Source: Paramecium octaurelia (lineage: Eukaryota; Ciliophora; Oligohymenophorea; Peniculida; Parameciidae). From it: a stretch of 64,000 nucleotides of DNA. The stretch spans positions 150,714 through 214,713 of the forward strand of contig CAJJDP010000065.1 of the NCBI GenBank assembly GCA_905182995.1, read 5' to 3'. Both the position numbers and the translations under genes were made by a program. The notes under the pieces are model-generated. The model searched no databases and was not told where the DNA came from. It was given only the letters and a program-made list of their open reading frames with translations. Shown here piece after piece: positions 1-13,400 of the stretch (its first letter is position 1; every line of letters begins with the position of its first letter).

Positions 1-92
1 AGCCATTTATTTATATAAGTTATATTATAATATATAAATTGAGTTAAATTGGTTATTTAGATGCATGATTATAAAGAGATACATATATAAAT

Positions 93-3000
93 TCAGATTT
101 AATGAACTACGCTTTTAAGATCCATTCTCAATAAATTAGTAAATTGACCATCGTTAACAAATTCTTTGATAGATTCAATATCTAATTCAACTTAATCATT
201 CTAATATATAATAAATGTGCTTATAATCCTTCTAAAATTGGTTATTAGATTTTTAATTTATGGTTCTGATAACTTCCCAATCTAATAAAACTTGTTCTAA
301 CATGATATCCCAAAGTATTTCTTCAATTTTCGTTGCAATTCGACTGTGACTGCTTGCTATTCTATTTGCCCATGGTTCATTCTATGATAGTTGATAATCA
401 TCTTTCTGATAGTCTAATACATGAATAGCTTTTTTTGAATAATCTTTGCTTAATCTTCATCCTTTTCTTCATAATAAACAACACAAGTTTCATTATTTGA
501 TTAAATGATAAAAGACTAAAATATATAACTATGATTACTCTATTCAATAAGTCTTAGGCAAACTGAATTAATTAATCTCCTTATACGGTTTTGGGTATAT
601 CTACTTAAGATGGCTGAGTCTTGCGATTATCACTTGCAATGATTATTTTTTTATGCACTGAGTCATAAATACCATTCAACAACCCGTAGCCTATAAATTC
701 AAAGGCATTCTCAGGTTTTAATAACTTAAATATCTTAGCTACAAATTATATTCAACAATTACATTATAAATTTTATGCCAATATTCTGTGTTGTGGTTCT
801 TATAGTAAATAAATTCCTTTTTCCTCAGAGTATTTTAAGTTATTTAGAACACGAAAAGAGATTCGGTTAACAAACTAACTATAATTTTCATTTTTGAAAG
901 AGTAAGAATTTCTTTATTAAGTGCTTTTCGTCTCTATAGCTAGATATATCACTTATTTTCTGGACCCCACATAGAGACTTCCTTCTATGTTTGATTTAGC
1001 TAACTTAAATGTCACGTGTCTTCTATAGTGATCAAATTTAAATTTCTTCTGAAGTTTAATTACTGCCTTCTCGTGAGCCTTTGTATAAACCTTTAACACA
1101 TTTTCATTATGCCAGTTCACTATATATCCCTTCAAGTATTTTTAAGGCTTTTTTATGGTTTTCTTAACGTTTTCAACTTTGAAATAGGTAGATTTGACTT
1201 TAACATCTTCAGCCTTGGCTTGGAATAGTTCTTATTCTTTGTTGATGAAGATATTAATTTAAAAGAGCGATCCATCATTTTTATTAATACCAGTAATCAC
1301 TCCAATTTTCTCAAAAGTATAATTATTTGTTAGAGATACTAATTAAAATATTAAAATATCTTACTTTCATCATCTGAATGTTAACTAATATCATCTTTCA
1401 TTAAATCTGGTAATTGCAAACTTACTTACTTAGCAAACATTTTTTTATCGTCATTTGGTACAGCCAAAGTCTAAGTTTAATGCTTTTAGCCTATAGAAGT
1501 CTAGCTACCCATTTAAGATTCAGATTGTTAACTTTATGGATCTGATTTCTTATCATCTTCGATATTATTGTGGGAAATTTCATTTTTTGATGCCAAATTA
1601 TGAGTTGCGTTAAAAAATTTCTTATTATTTTACTCTGTACTTTCTTCTTATTATTGAATTTCATTGACTTCATGTTCTTTTTTTTCATCCTCATCTTCTT
1701 CAATGATGGTATTATTAGCTGACACCTTTTCTTTATTTCCATTTGGAATGTTATTTTGTAGGACTGATTATTATTATTAATTGCAATTGTCTGCTTCCCC
1801 AATATTGTTTGATCCTACCATAGAATTATTAGCACTCATCTAATTTAATTATAGAGTGAAATCCAAATTTTAGTTTACTTCAGTTTATTAAGTTTATTTT
1901 TATTTTTAATTTTCATCTTCGTTTTTATCAAATTCTGATAAAATCCCTTAGGATGAAAATAAATTATTATTGAATTGGCCAGTTTGATTAATTCTCTCAT
2001 CATTGGAATTTTCTTTTTCTACATCTCCTTCACTATTTTAATGTTATTCTTCTTCAATTTACTCCTTCTTCACTGATCCAGCCTGGCTGTTTTAATTATT
2101 TTAGACAAATTCTTCTTCATCTATCTATTCTTATACCAATGGCACATCTTAAAAGGGTTCTACTTTGGTAAATATTTAATCTGGGTTTGTATGAGCAGCC
2201 TTCTAAACTACTATTGAATCTGAATTAAATTATTGTATATCCGCTATTGTAATAGGAGTGTTATAATTTAATTGCTATTCCTCTAGTTTCGGGAGTATTT
2301 ATTCCAACTTCAATAAATTAAAATCAAATCGAATTTAATTATCGCTATTTTTGTCTTTAAATTGTATGAAAGGATCCATTGAGGAAAGACTAAATTGAGA
2401 AGAGGTTACGATAAAAAAGGGTTGGAGTTCATCCTGAAGTTGAATAATTTATTGTTTGTTGAGTTGAAAAGTGGAATTTAAACTTAGTATGAAAATATGA
2501 TCCAATTTCTGTGAGATGTCATTGCTTTTCCTCCTTGATTTTCTTAAGGTGAATAGATCGTAAAATATCAAATCTATTTATGTTTGTTCTTGTGAATTCC
2601 AAGCTATGAATAAGTATCCATTATGCATGAGATTGTTGTTTTAATCTTTAATTTTAATATAATGATGATCAATTGCTTCTTAATATTTAGATTGTATTTT
2701 TTAGATTCTAGATTTCAATTTACTATTGCTAGATCTCCATTGTTTTTAGATCATAATAATATGTTAAAGCCTTTATTCCTCATCTAATTTGTTGGCAGTT
2801 TACTGAATGATTTAATCAACTTTATTCTCAACTATTTGTTAATTCTATTGTAGATTGACTTCATTAACGTCTTCAACAATTTCCTCGAGATCATCAATTT
2901 ATTTACAAGATATGTTTTGTTATCCAAAATTATTTTTGCTTGAAGATTCCTAATCATAATCTAATTTTTTAGTAAAGCTTTATAATGTTTCATCTCTGGT

Positions 3001-4642
3001 CATTGAAGATCTCTTTTTATCGTAGTCTTAATTGATTTCATTTTTAATTTTCTCATTGAATTTCTCAGTCGTAAGATAATGTTCCTCTTCTTCATCTGTT
3101 TTGGATTCTCTATTGTTTACAGTTTGAACAGCAACCAAAGGTTAGGGTTCACTATCATCTAATTGCTCTTAAATGAAAGGATCAGTATTAAATATTTATT
3201 TTTATTATTCGGATGATTTTTTGATCTCTCTAGAGGTCTGAGGAGTATTCTTCTGTAATTTCTGTTGTTGAATTTATTGATTCATATAGCGAAAGGCTTC
3301 TAATTTTTGTAGTTCTCTCTGCTTCTAATCCTAAATGAATTTTAATTCTTCCTATTCCTTCTATGCTAACTATGGATATGGATATAAGATTTACAATTTT
3401 GAGATTTTCAATGTCTTATTGTAATACCTTAGCCTTTTCAGCAATTTCAGTATCTGTCTTTAAATTCTCTTCACTTACTTGATTTAAAGTTCTATTGGTA
3501 GCTGACATCTATTTTTTAATGGTGAAAGCTTCTTTTTTTGTAATTTCAAATGCTTTTAATTTAGGTGCTTAAGATTGGGTCATTATAGCTGATTGAGGTC
3601 TGAGACTGTGTCCCAACCTTTTAGTTTCTGATTAAAATAACCTATCAGATACTTTTTTGGCGGTGTCAGTATTTTGGTTTCTTAAGGCACTTTAGGCATA
3701 TTGACTAGTGACATTTGCTCTAATTTGAAATTTGTGATTGAGTGATGTGATGGCGATTTTCTGAGCTTCAGCAATAGCCAATTGACGGGCAAATTCTTCA
3801 TAGATGGCCTTCAATTAGATTGTCAAGTAATGATGAATGCCAAGATTGTCCTCGGCCACTTTGAAGGCTGAGGCATAGGCTTGGAGTGCGAATTAGTATT
3901 TTTAGAAGTGCTATTCTTGAACTCCTACATTATAAAAGGATATTGAGAGGGCACTTACGCAACGCTGGAATTTAAAGTTCTACATTGATACATGATTCTT
4001 TATATAAAATTAATATTCCTTGTGGCTTTCTGCAACGGCCTTCTTAGCATTCTCCAGGGCACCTTCATGTCTATTTGCTAATATAAAATTATAAGTACTC
4101 CTCAACTAAGGACAATACTACTGATAAATTTAGATGGGTAACTGCAACCTCTTTTAAGTTATATTTTCGAATAACTGCCAAAGCACATTCCAGTTCTTTT
4201 AAGGCTTTTTCCATTTATCCAACTCTTCTGTAATAGCACCCCAATCCGTTGAGAATTTGGACTCTCAAATAGCCTTGTTGTTTGGGAGTCAATCCTTTAA
4301 ACATTTGATCGCATCCCAAGAGGAGCAATAAGGCAGATGCGGGGTCGTTTTCAAGAATGGACATGGCACTAGAAACAATCAGCAAAGTGACTTTGGTGAT
4401 TACTTGAACCTATGATTGCTAGCCTAGATATTTCTTTCCATCTGCTATCACTAGAATAAATTATAGTGTTGAAGATTACTTTGAGTTAAAAGGAGAATCG
4501 CTTGATTGACTTGTCGGTTGGTTATTAGCTCTAAGGCTTCATTCAAAATTGGATCATCATGACAATCCAATTCCTATCCAATTTGGTTGATATCCCAAAT
4601 AGCATTGATAGTGTTATTTTGCATAGACGGCATGATAGACAT
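93..4642 (-). CDS. TPR-repeat protein with long acidic/Gln-rich middle and C-terminal globular region
   Basis: The gene reads from ATG at 4642 to TGA at 95-93. Six introns of 23-29 nt leave exactly 1,465 codons. The first ~450 residues are paired amphipathic helices of tetratricopeptide type (for example YYRRVGQMEKALKELECAL), so a protein-protein scaffold is likely. Residues ~450-550 look coiled-coil. A long middle part is rich in Gln, Asn, Glu and Asp and probably disordered. The last ~350 residues (about 93-1360) have mixed hydrophobic and charged composition and look folded, but I do not recognise the domain. TAA/TAG occur dozens of times as Gln codons. It lies beside the CDPK-like gene in the same direction, with about 250 bp between them. 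The TPR call is secure; the cellular role is unknown. Confidence 0.85.
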
Positions 4643-4896
4643 TCTCCCATTTGAGTGTCCTGAAGCATTTGATATTGATCGTGTTTGCAGTTTTTGTTAG
4701 TGTTATTTGATAAACATCAAATCAATGAATTAATAATTGAATTATTAATCTAAGAAATAAGCAAAAAAATGTATTGTTAACCAAATGTGAGTCCACATTA
4801 CAAGGAATGAAAACCCAATTATCCTTGTTCCTCCATTCAAATTATTTATTCTAATTATAGAATTAAATCTAAGAAATTAAAATATTATAATTCATT

Positions 4897-6514
4897 TCAA
4901 GTCAGCTGCAACATTATCTATAAGAACTCTTCTTAAGTAATTTGACCATCCCCATTCTAATCTAATTGTTTGGACAGATTCTCCAATTTCTCCTTAGGAA
5001 TCTGCATGTCTCTCAATAGTTTCTTCACTTCCAACTTGCTCAACTGCCCACTGTGATCCCTATCGATCTGTTGGAATAGCAACAACAATTTCTCTCTATT
5101 AAAGTACTTCTTTTGATCAATAGTTGCAATGATGAATTCTATTGTGTTAAACAACATATATTACCTTGATAATCGATTCTGCCACTCCCATTCTAATCAA
5201 TCTTGGCAAAGATGGCATCGACCTCTTGAGCTGCTTGATCAGATGAAAACATGGTACAATAAACTTTGAGTAATTCATCTTTGGTTAACAATCCATCTTT
5301 ATTCAAATCAAATTTCTGGAATTCATCCATCAACTTCTTCTTGTCTTACTCTGACATCATATTTTCAGCAATGTAGTTTAACATAGCATTTTGCATTTGA
5401 GATTATTACTAATATATATCTAAATATATTTAAATACTTTGAAATCTCTCATATGTTTTGACAGCTATTTATTGGGTTTGGTTACTATGCGAGTTCTATT
5501 TAAAAATATCGAATGATTAATGACTTCAGTAGCTGTCGGTCTCTATTGAGGATTTGAACTCAGCATCTTAGAGACCAATTATTTCATATCAGGATTAATA
5601 TTAGCCCACTCTGACCCATCGAAATTAACCACACCTCTTTGTATGGCGGTTTTGACAGCTTGTGTGTCACGCCCTTAAAATGGCATATGAGATGTCAGGA
5701 AGAAATAAAGTAGGCACCCACTTGACCATATATCAGCCTTCTATGTTAAAGGACTGTTCATTGTTAATTACTTAAAAACCTCTGGCGGTTTGAAAGATAT
5801 CTCTTATATGCTACCGCTTGGTTTCCAAGACATACATAGAGATTTCATCTAACTTGAAATGCCAAAGTCAATCAGCTTAATGTTCTCCATAGATTTGTTA
5901 GTGAATACTATGCTATCTAATTGAATATTCCTTAAATTTAGAATTTAAATCATACCCATGGACCATCCCTTAATTGTGTAAATATTGTAATCCTGCCATT
6001 ATCTGACAGAATACATCTATCATTGTGTATTGTTGTAACTAACTAAACTTATCCAATTACGAGAGCAGATTCCCACCTTCGCAAAATTCCTATATCAAAT
6101 ACAAACGATTGTCGTTATAATAGTAAGATAAAGTACTAATCAAATTCAAATGTTTCTTTCATTAGATCAAAAGTCTTACAATTTGCATCAATTGATTGAT
6201 ATTCCTCTCCAGTTCCTACTTCTCCGACATACTCAGAGTTGAACAATTGAAAACCTTAGCTATCCTAGAAACATTGTTGCTCTTAGAAACTATTTTTTTT
6301 AGATAATTTCTTGATGCTAACAGTGTTACTCAAAACAAATACTGACTAAAGGATCCAAAGCATGGAAAATATAATCAGCCTCAATTTTTTCAGTCTCCTA
6401 AATTGCCGGAGCATGGGCAAGATTTACACTCTAAACAGCGTGATTTGAACTCCGATTTTAAGGAGAGTTTAGTTTGCTGTCAGATTTTCCTGTTTTTGTT
6501 CCTGTACAACCCAT
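4897..6514 (-). CDS. Calcium-dependent protein kinase-like protein, probable pseudokinase, four EF-hands
   Basis: ATG at 6514, TGA at 4899-4897; introns at 6317-6342, 6156-6179, 5931-5955, 5409-5437 and 5139-5164 leave 496 codons. The start MGC fits N-myristoylation and palmitoylation, so membrane attachment is likely. A kinase domain follows (hinge YLIQEFCEGGNLL, DFG intact, DIWSSGCLLYFF) and then four EF-hands with good loops: DLNKDGLLTKDE, DQNGSGRIDYQE, DRDHSGQLSKLE and DQNGDGQITQEE. This is CDPK order. The glycine-rich loop is not recognisable, and the catalytic HRDxKxxN reads HGNIQLDS, so the Asp, Lys and Asn are all lost. The Lys of the VAIK position appears kept (IAKVF). It may be a calcium-binding pseudokinase. 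That reading depends on splicing at 5931-5955, an intron ending AAG. Confidence 0.85.
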
Positions 6515-6774
6515 TAGTGAGGAAAATATTATATTATTAATTGAACAAAAAATCTTTAAAAGGCACAAACTTATGCCTTTCTTATCTTTTAAATTCAACC
6601 ACTAAGATTAAAATATATGCAATCCATTCAACAAAGATTTTCATACCATATACGAATAATAATTTACAGTATTAATTTGAAAATCCATACACTATTTTTC
6701 CAGGAGAGCGAAGCCAATAAACGCATAAATATAAGAAATATCGCAATGAATTTATTTAACATTAAATATAATTT

Positions 6775-6954
6775 TCAATTCTGTACGTAATTATCCTTTC
6801 CAGGATTCGATTGCTCTACTTAAGTAACTACACCAGAAATGTACCTACTCCTTTCATCAATATGATCGCCATACTAAACTCAATTGAAATTCGATCACTC
6901 TCTGAAATTGTGCAATCTAATGGCCCTGCTTCTATTTTAAGATTCAGAGGACAT
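6775..6954 (-). pseudogene. Possible small ORF interrupted by two in-frame TGA codons
   Basis: In the 616-bp gap between the CDPK-like and WD40-like genes, an ATG at 6954 opens a 59-residue frame of ordinary polar composition ending in TGA at 6777-6775. It is broken by TGA at 6897-6895 and 6882-6880, both flanked by residues where Trp would read naturally. A GT...TAG stretch of 25 nt covers both TGAs, but removing it shifts the frame away from the second half. It could be a decayed short gene or chance. I see nothing else in the gap except AT-rich DNA. Confidence 0.25.
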
Positions 6955-7130
6955 TGATATTTTCAAACTTCAAATTGAGTTTAAAAAAATTGGAAGATTG
7001 GAGGTCAAATACACCAATAACTTAATTTGAGTTGAATCCAAAAACTTAAAATGGTAAAAGATGTGTAAAAAAAATAGTATAAAATAAAAGTCGAAAATTT
7101 TTATAATTGTATTTATTAATATTAAAATTA

Positions 7131-9721
7131 ATGGATAAGTTAAATTGTTGGGAATATTGCAATCCATCGAATTTCAAGGACAGGCTACCCAAACCATACA
7201 GGTATTTAATTTGTCAATCCTAACAGTTTCATAAACAAGCTTTTGAACACCATGATTTTAAATGAAGTTTATAATAAAATATTCGAAATTGAAAAGTATA
7301 GAGATGATCCAAATTATGAAGGACATTTAAGGACTCTTCCACCTTAGGGAATATTTGAAATACCTTAATTAACATATATTAGTCGCGATAGTTCAGATAA
7401 TCTAGTAGCCGTAGGGGATTCCCAGGGAAATTTGATGATACTTGATTTAATCAAAAAGATTAGAATTGCAAAGAAAGAAACAAATGGTAAACGCATTTTG
7501 AAAGTGTGTTTGAGTGACAGGGAACAGGCTATGGATGAATATAAGAATGTTTGTGCGTAAATGCATAATAATATAATATAGGATTGGAGTAATACACCAT
7601 AATGATGCAACTGTGTACATCTATCGATATAGAGTGAATGAGAACAGAATCTAACTTCATCATACAATTACAATGTCAAAAGACAAGAACTACATTGGGG
7701 AATATCCCGTAGACATAAATATTAGTTAGTATTGCCAATATGTATCAGTTGCATAATACAATGGTTGTATTAAAGTCTTCAGGATTCCAGATATTAAAAT
7801 AGATAACTTATAGAGTTTGAATCAAGTTCCAAATAATAATAATAGCAATGACCCTCAAAGTCCCATGCAAAATTAATCTAAGATGTCTGGTAGAGTCAGA
7901 GAATTTCAATAAATTGGAACTCAACAATAACAATAGCATATTGGGACATAGAGTTCACCTCTTGATGTACAATGTACAGAACTGACTGATCTGGTGTATT
8001 AGGTGAAATTTAGAGGAGTCAAAAAATAATTGAATTACAATGGAATACTTGAGAAAATGAAAACTGAAAATATTAAAGAGTCATAAGTGGAGGAGAAGGT
8101 AGATCTGAAGAAGAAATCTGTTGCTCCTAATAAAAAATCAATTGAAACTTCATAAGTAGTATAAGTAGTAGAAGAGATATTGTATGACGAGAATTCCAAT
8201 TTCATGATAAGCGACGAAGATTACCCAGAATAAAAATTTAAGGCTCTGGTGGAGTTTGTGAAAGAAAGACTAAATTTTTAGAGTGGAAATAAAACTTTTA
8301 ACGCTTACAAGTAATAGGAATGTGTTACTGGAATAGTAGTTGGATGGACAAACACTACTATTTTAGAGATACATAAATTTGCTAATCCCTGCAAATCTGC
8401 ATTGCCTGAGTATTGTAATACATAGTAAATCTAAACTGTTATTCAACAAAAAGTGAAGCAATAAATAATTGAAATTTAGATCTTATATCCCTTAAGTTCT
8501 TTAGCAATATCGAAAAACTCAATTAATTTAGGTATTGGTTTGAAATAGGGCAGTGTATTAGTGTATGATCTGATTATGGAATAAGAAAAAGGTTATCTGG
8601 ACAAACATGTATACAGTTGTACTTTTATGAAATTTTGCGAAGACAATAGATTGGTATCAGCATCATATGATGGAAGCGTCAATATCTATGATACCTAAGA
8701 ATGCAAAGTCTTATGCAAAAGAACTCACCAATTTAGAAAGGGAACAAGAATGAAAATTGAAGAATAGAAGTAAGGCTTATGGAGAATCATTGGAATGAGT
8801 GTTAGTAATACAGGTTTGGCAGTTGCTTTGGATGCGTAATAGGAGGTTAGAATTTATGATGTTTGGCATGGGGAAAAGATAGCTAAGTTGTCACCTTAAC
8901 AAGTGATGGATGAGAAATCAAGACAATGGGTTTTAGAAAAGCCAATTGTGGCCTGTTTTAAAAATGAGATACTGGTATCTGCTTCAAATAAATTTGATTA
9001 AACAAAATAAACCACATTGTAGATATTTAAGATTTTTGATAATCTAGTTAATTTATTTCCTGGATTGGCTAATATCTACAGGAAGGGAGTGAGTAAGGAT
9101 AAAATAATGAATTTATTTTAGAGAATAAATAAATAGGAATTGTAAAATACTTCCTTTGAAATCCCTAATCTATAATGTCCACCATCAAATCAATAAGTTA
9201 AAATTACTGGGCAAGAAAACAAGGCATCTTTCTAAAGACCAGGGTATGCAATTTATTTTAATTTTAGATCTATTCACATTTCCAATAGAAGTAATAAATT
9301 AAATAAATTACCACCTGCTATCAATTAGAATGGAAGGTAATCAAGAGCCATATCATTGATTAATTCGCTTTAAAAGTCAAATTAATCTGAGTAGTAAGTT
9401 GATTTTAACTCGTCATTTCAAAGCAACATGCCCTCTTCTTTTACTAATAGGTAGCATAAGTAAACTTCTAAGCAAATTGTTCTCACAAAGGAAATTCTTC
9501 ATCCAGAGCAGTTTCTCTTAGAGAAGGAGAAGATACAAATTCCATTTTTAGTTAAGGAGGAATTGGAGATGGTTCAAAATTGTAGAAATAGAAATTATGA
9601 GAAATTGGCAAGAATAGAGAAGGTTAGTACAATGATTCAATAAGTGGGTTAAAAATTGGCATTGGAGGAAGAGAAGAAAAAACTATAAAAGCGTTACCGT
9701 CAATTATCGGTTGCTAAGTGA
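7131..9721 (+). CDS. WD40-like repeat protein with C-terminal coiled coil
   Basis: ATG at 7131, TGA at 9719-9721; introns 7202-7226 (ends CAG), 7557-7581 and 9244-9267 leave 839 codons. Several stretches look like beta-propeller blades, for example LVSASYDGSVNIYDTQECKV near residue 500 and VALDAQQEVRIYDVWHGEKI near 550. The early part contains a further probable blade (VAVGDSQGNLMILDL). Between blades lies a Gln/Ser-rich, highly charged insert. The last ~60 residues are Glu/Lys-rich and probably helical. It is probably a cytoplasmic scaffold; ciliary WD proteins have this architecture, but no single family is recognised. It diverges from the CDPK-like gene on the other strand. Confidence 0.75.
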
Positions 9722-9769
9722 ATTAATTTTGATACACCAATTAATACTATTTTTATATATTTAAAGTAA

Positions 9770-10296
9770 TCATCCAACAAAGTTAATCTGATTTTTCGGA
9801 AATGGAGTTTTGGTGCTTCTATTATATTCACTCTTGGGATCTCCATTGGTAATTGGGTTGCGATACAAATTCTCTCTGCTGGGGAGATTGGATGTTTTTA
9901 GTTGTTGCTTGTAAACTAAATCTGAGTTGTTTCCTGGTTCAGTAACCTTGATACAATGAGGTTTAAAAGCCTATTCTTTACGATTATCAGTAAACTAAAG
10001 AGTATAAATAATTGGGATACATCGAAAACACTAGTTGGTTGATTGCTAAATTGAGTAGTCTTTACAGTAGGTTTGTGGAGTGGAGCTGCATTTGTGATTA
10101 AAGTAGTAACTTAAAATAGTGGAGTAGATAATTTTTCAGTTTATTTATTAGCGCATTTGTCTCTGGCAGCTTGGTACAAAGCAAGATCAGATTCCTTCAA
10201 AGGTTTATCTTAGGATCTGATAGGTTTGCTAAGTTGGTATTCTGAGCGATTGGATTGTAGAGAGGTGACAGTCTTGAAGTAGCTTTCGTTTTCCAT
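9770..10296 (-). CDS. Small hypothetical protein (166 residues)
   Basis: ATG at 10296, TGA at 9772-9770, one 26-nt intron at 9995-10020, 167 codons. It is polar and Ser/Thr/Asn/Pro-rich, with no membrane segment and no clear domain; it is probably largely disordered. It begins MENESYFKTVTSLQSN. It sits tail to tail with the WD40-like gene (48 bp between stops) and head to head with the VPS13-like gene (150 bp between starts), so the two divergent genes may share a promoter region. Confidence 0.75.
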
Positions 10297-10446
10297 TGAT
10301 TTGATCGTTAATTATTTATAATTATATTTTATTTAATTAATAAATTTACTCTTTCAGAGTGATATATAAAGAGAGGGAGGGGTTTGAGGAATGGGCTTGT
10401 AAAATATTAGCTATAATAATCAATTAATTTTAATTATTTTAATTAT

Positions 10447-13400
10447 ATGCAACAATTAGTTCGAAAGTACATATTAAAGAAACTTAAGTCATTTGTTCCT
10501 GATCTAAATGAGCATCAGATATCGGTAGCACTAACTTAAGGGTATTTGCAATTGGATAATATGGATATGGCACCATTGCAGATAGATAATTTTATAATCT
10601 CGGCTACTGTTTCTTGCTTTATAATGAAGTTATAATGGAGTTCGCTCCATTTGAAGGCAGAGATTCAGAATATCAGAGTGATGGTGTAGAAGGCATAGGG
10701 TTCGAAGAGATAGGAGAAAAGTGATCAGAGTAGAAAAAGCAATGTTTCGATTCCAATTAGTATTGGGTTGGAAATAAATGATGTGGAGATTAATTTTGTG
10801 AATGTCTTGATAGTTAAAATGATGCAATTAAAATGCGAGATAAAGAATAGGCAGAATTTAATAAGTGGGGAGTTGGGCGAGTTAAATTTGAAATTCAATT
10901 ACAAAGAGTAGAGTTTTGCTTGGTTGTGCATAGAAAAGGTGAGATGGGATGTGAATTTAGAGAAGGAAGCAGTGTAGACATCTTTGGAGTGTGTATTCAT
11001 AAAGGATACAACGAATCAGAAGATGTAAAAATTGGTTAAGTTTTGCAAGATAGGTCTGAATATATCTAAAAATGTATACAATAAACCATTGGTAAGGATA
11101 TCAGTAGACAAGGGAGTTTGTCATTGGAATGCAAAGGTGATACACTCATTCATCTACGGTGGGATTGATTTTGCATTGTAATTTATCAAAATGCCTGAGA
11201 AACAACAGATAAGGTAGACAGACATGGAGAATCCAGACTCTTTGGCCATATCAATAGAGGTGAAGAGCATTAAATTGTATTGTCAGAACAATTATACTCC
11301 TTTGGGTATGTTGTAGGGATTCGACATAGCAGTGTTTATAAAAGTAAGCAAATACATTGGGGACGTAATAATTGAGGGGAGAGACTTGTGTTATTGTGAA
11401 CAATCCAATTATCCCCATTAGATGGTTGTAAAGAAGGGATTTCCGATGATAAGGAGCGAGGAGTTGGCGATATTGATAAAGATCTATGATGATTATTGTC
11501 CATTACAGATGATTAATAATGATCTCTACAATTTTGTGGAGATTAAATTAAAGAAGGGATAGATTCATTATATGCAATAGCCATTTCTAAGATTCATGGA
11601 TTGGTTGATTGAACAATTCATATCTTTGATTATCAAGGACTACGGAGTAACTTCGATTCCTTTGGAGGTGATTGAGTAGAAACTGAGAGATCATAGATTC
11701 ACATCGATTAAATTGAGCATAGAGGATATTTGTGCATTTTGTAAGCCCATTAGTACTAGTGAGGAAGGATTGAAATTGGTTTGCTCTTCCTTTGCTCTTC
11801 ATACTGATATAAGGGAATGCAACGAGAGAAGCACTTAGATGATATGGGAGACTCTGTTGTGTATGGAAGTAAGGGAAATTCTGATAAGTGTGATTGGTGA
11901 TGGAGGAGAGACAGTGATTTCTTAGATGATGAATTGTGAATTGATCGTCAGCAAATGTGGGTTCTCTTAGTTGTATATTCTTAAATAGATTCCATTAGAT
12001 CGCACTTTCAAGATTAACATGTAACTTTCTGCTCCTAAACTTTATGTTTCCAAGAAAACGTATTTACTAATAATGCGATTACTCTTTAATAATATACTTT
12101 ATGATGATACTCTGGATTAGATGTATCTTTATCAAATTAACAAACCTAGTAATTAATTAAATTAATGAAAGCCCCTATTCTCCTAGAACTCAGGATGGAT
12201 CAAGTCAATCTCAAATGTGAAGATGACTTGGCACTCATAGGCAGTCAACTCCTTATACGCTTTCATCGTTAGATCGATCAATCCCAAATATCCCTCAACC
12301 TTTTGGATTTTGTGGCCTATCACAAATAACACTTAATACTGTCCAAACTGGATGTCGATGATCAGTACTTTGCAGAATACAAACAAACCAACAAGTAGAC
12401 TGGATAGAAGGATATCCAAATACTCATCCCAGGAGTCAGTGGCACTCTTAATCTCAATTGGCTCTTCACTGCCATTAACTTCTTCTTGATTGACGACACA
12501 GTCCAATTGATCCTCCCCTTTGATAACAATGTGCTCAAACCCTTAAATCTAGAACTCATCATTCAAAAAGCTGATGTACTCCTCCAACCCTTGCATCCAG
12601 ACACCACATTCCAAGCCAAAGGCAATTTGCTCTTGGTCTTCATCAAAAACCAATCTCAGGATATCCATTACGCATACCACTCAGAACCAGTCTTTGATGA
12701 TAACACTCCCAGTAGTTGCATGAAAATCGAATCCAGTTAACTTACACTATATGTCAATGAAAACGGCAAAGAACCAAAGGAAGTGTTCCAACCCATTTCT
12801 GTCCAATGGAAATCCCAGAATTTCCAATGCTATTGTGCTCAAACCCATCAATTCCTCAATGAGTCCAATCTCAACCTTGAGAACCTTAAGTTATATCTAA
12901 CCATCGAACAAGGACTCAAACTAGTTGATCTGATTAAGCATCTCATCTAGTCAATGTGGGATGCTAATCAATTCGGAGACTAATGGAATGAACGATATTC
13001 CCTCATATCCCAGAGTCGCAAATCCTTTAACATCGATCACCTCGAACTCTGGTTGATGAGTTCTAAGAAAGACACCATTGTTCCCATCCTTACTACTTGC
13101 ATCTCGTCCACTCCACTCATCCTCCACCAATCGTACTAAAAGATGCTACTCTCGGGAAATGTCAAAGTTGAGGCCTCCTATTTCAATCCCATGATAGGCA
13201 TTCTTGAACCAATCCTTGAGAAGTTTTCCTTCGATCTCATGTTCCTCAGAAACAAACTCAACCCACCCAATATGCATCTTCAAATTGAAACCAACAAAAA
13301 TAGTAAGTTCTCCCAATTAAATATCGTCTTCCATTAGAACCTTATCATACTCCTAAATGATCTGTATCATGTCAATAAAAAAAAGAAGGAACGCAAAAAA

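Noticed and set aside
6490-6870. Long minus-strand frame running from the intergenic gap into the CDPK-like gene
   Set aside because: It overlaps the CDPK start in another frame and has no family features; with only one stop codon in use, long chance frames are expected.
12150-12200. Splitting the VPS13-like gene into two genes at the TGA near 12166
   Set aside because: A 38-nt GT...TAG intron removes the TGA, keeps frame into the next ATG-containing exon, and makes total coding length divisible by three; chorein-like start and VPS13 C-terminus then belong to one protein.
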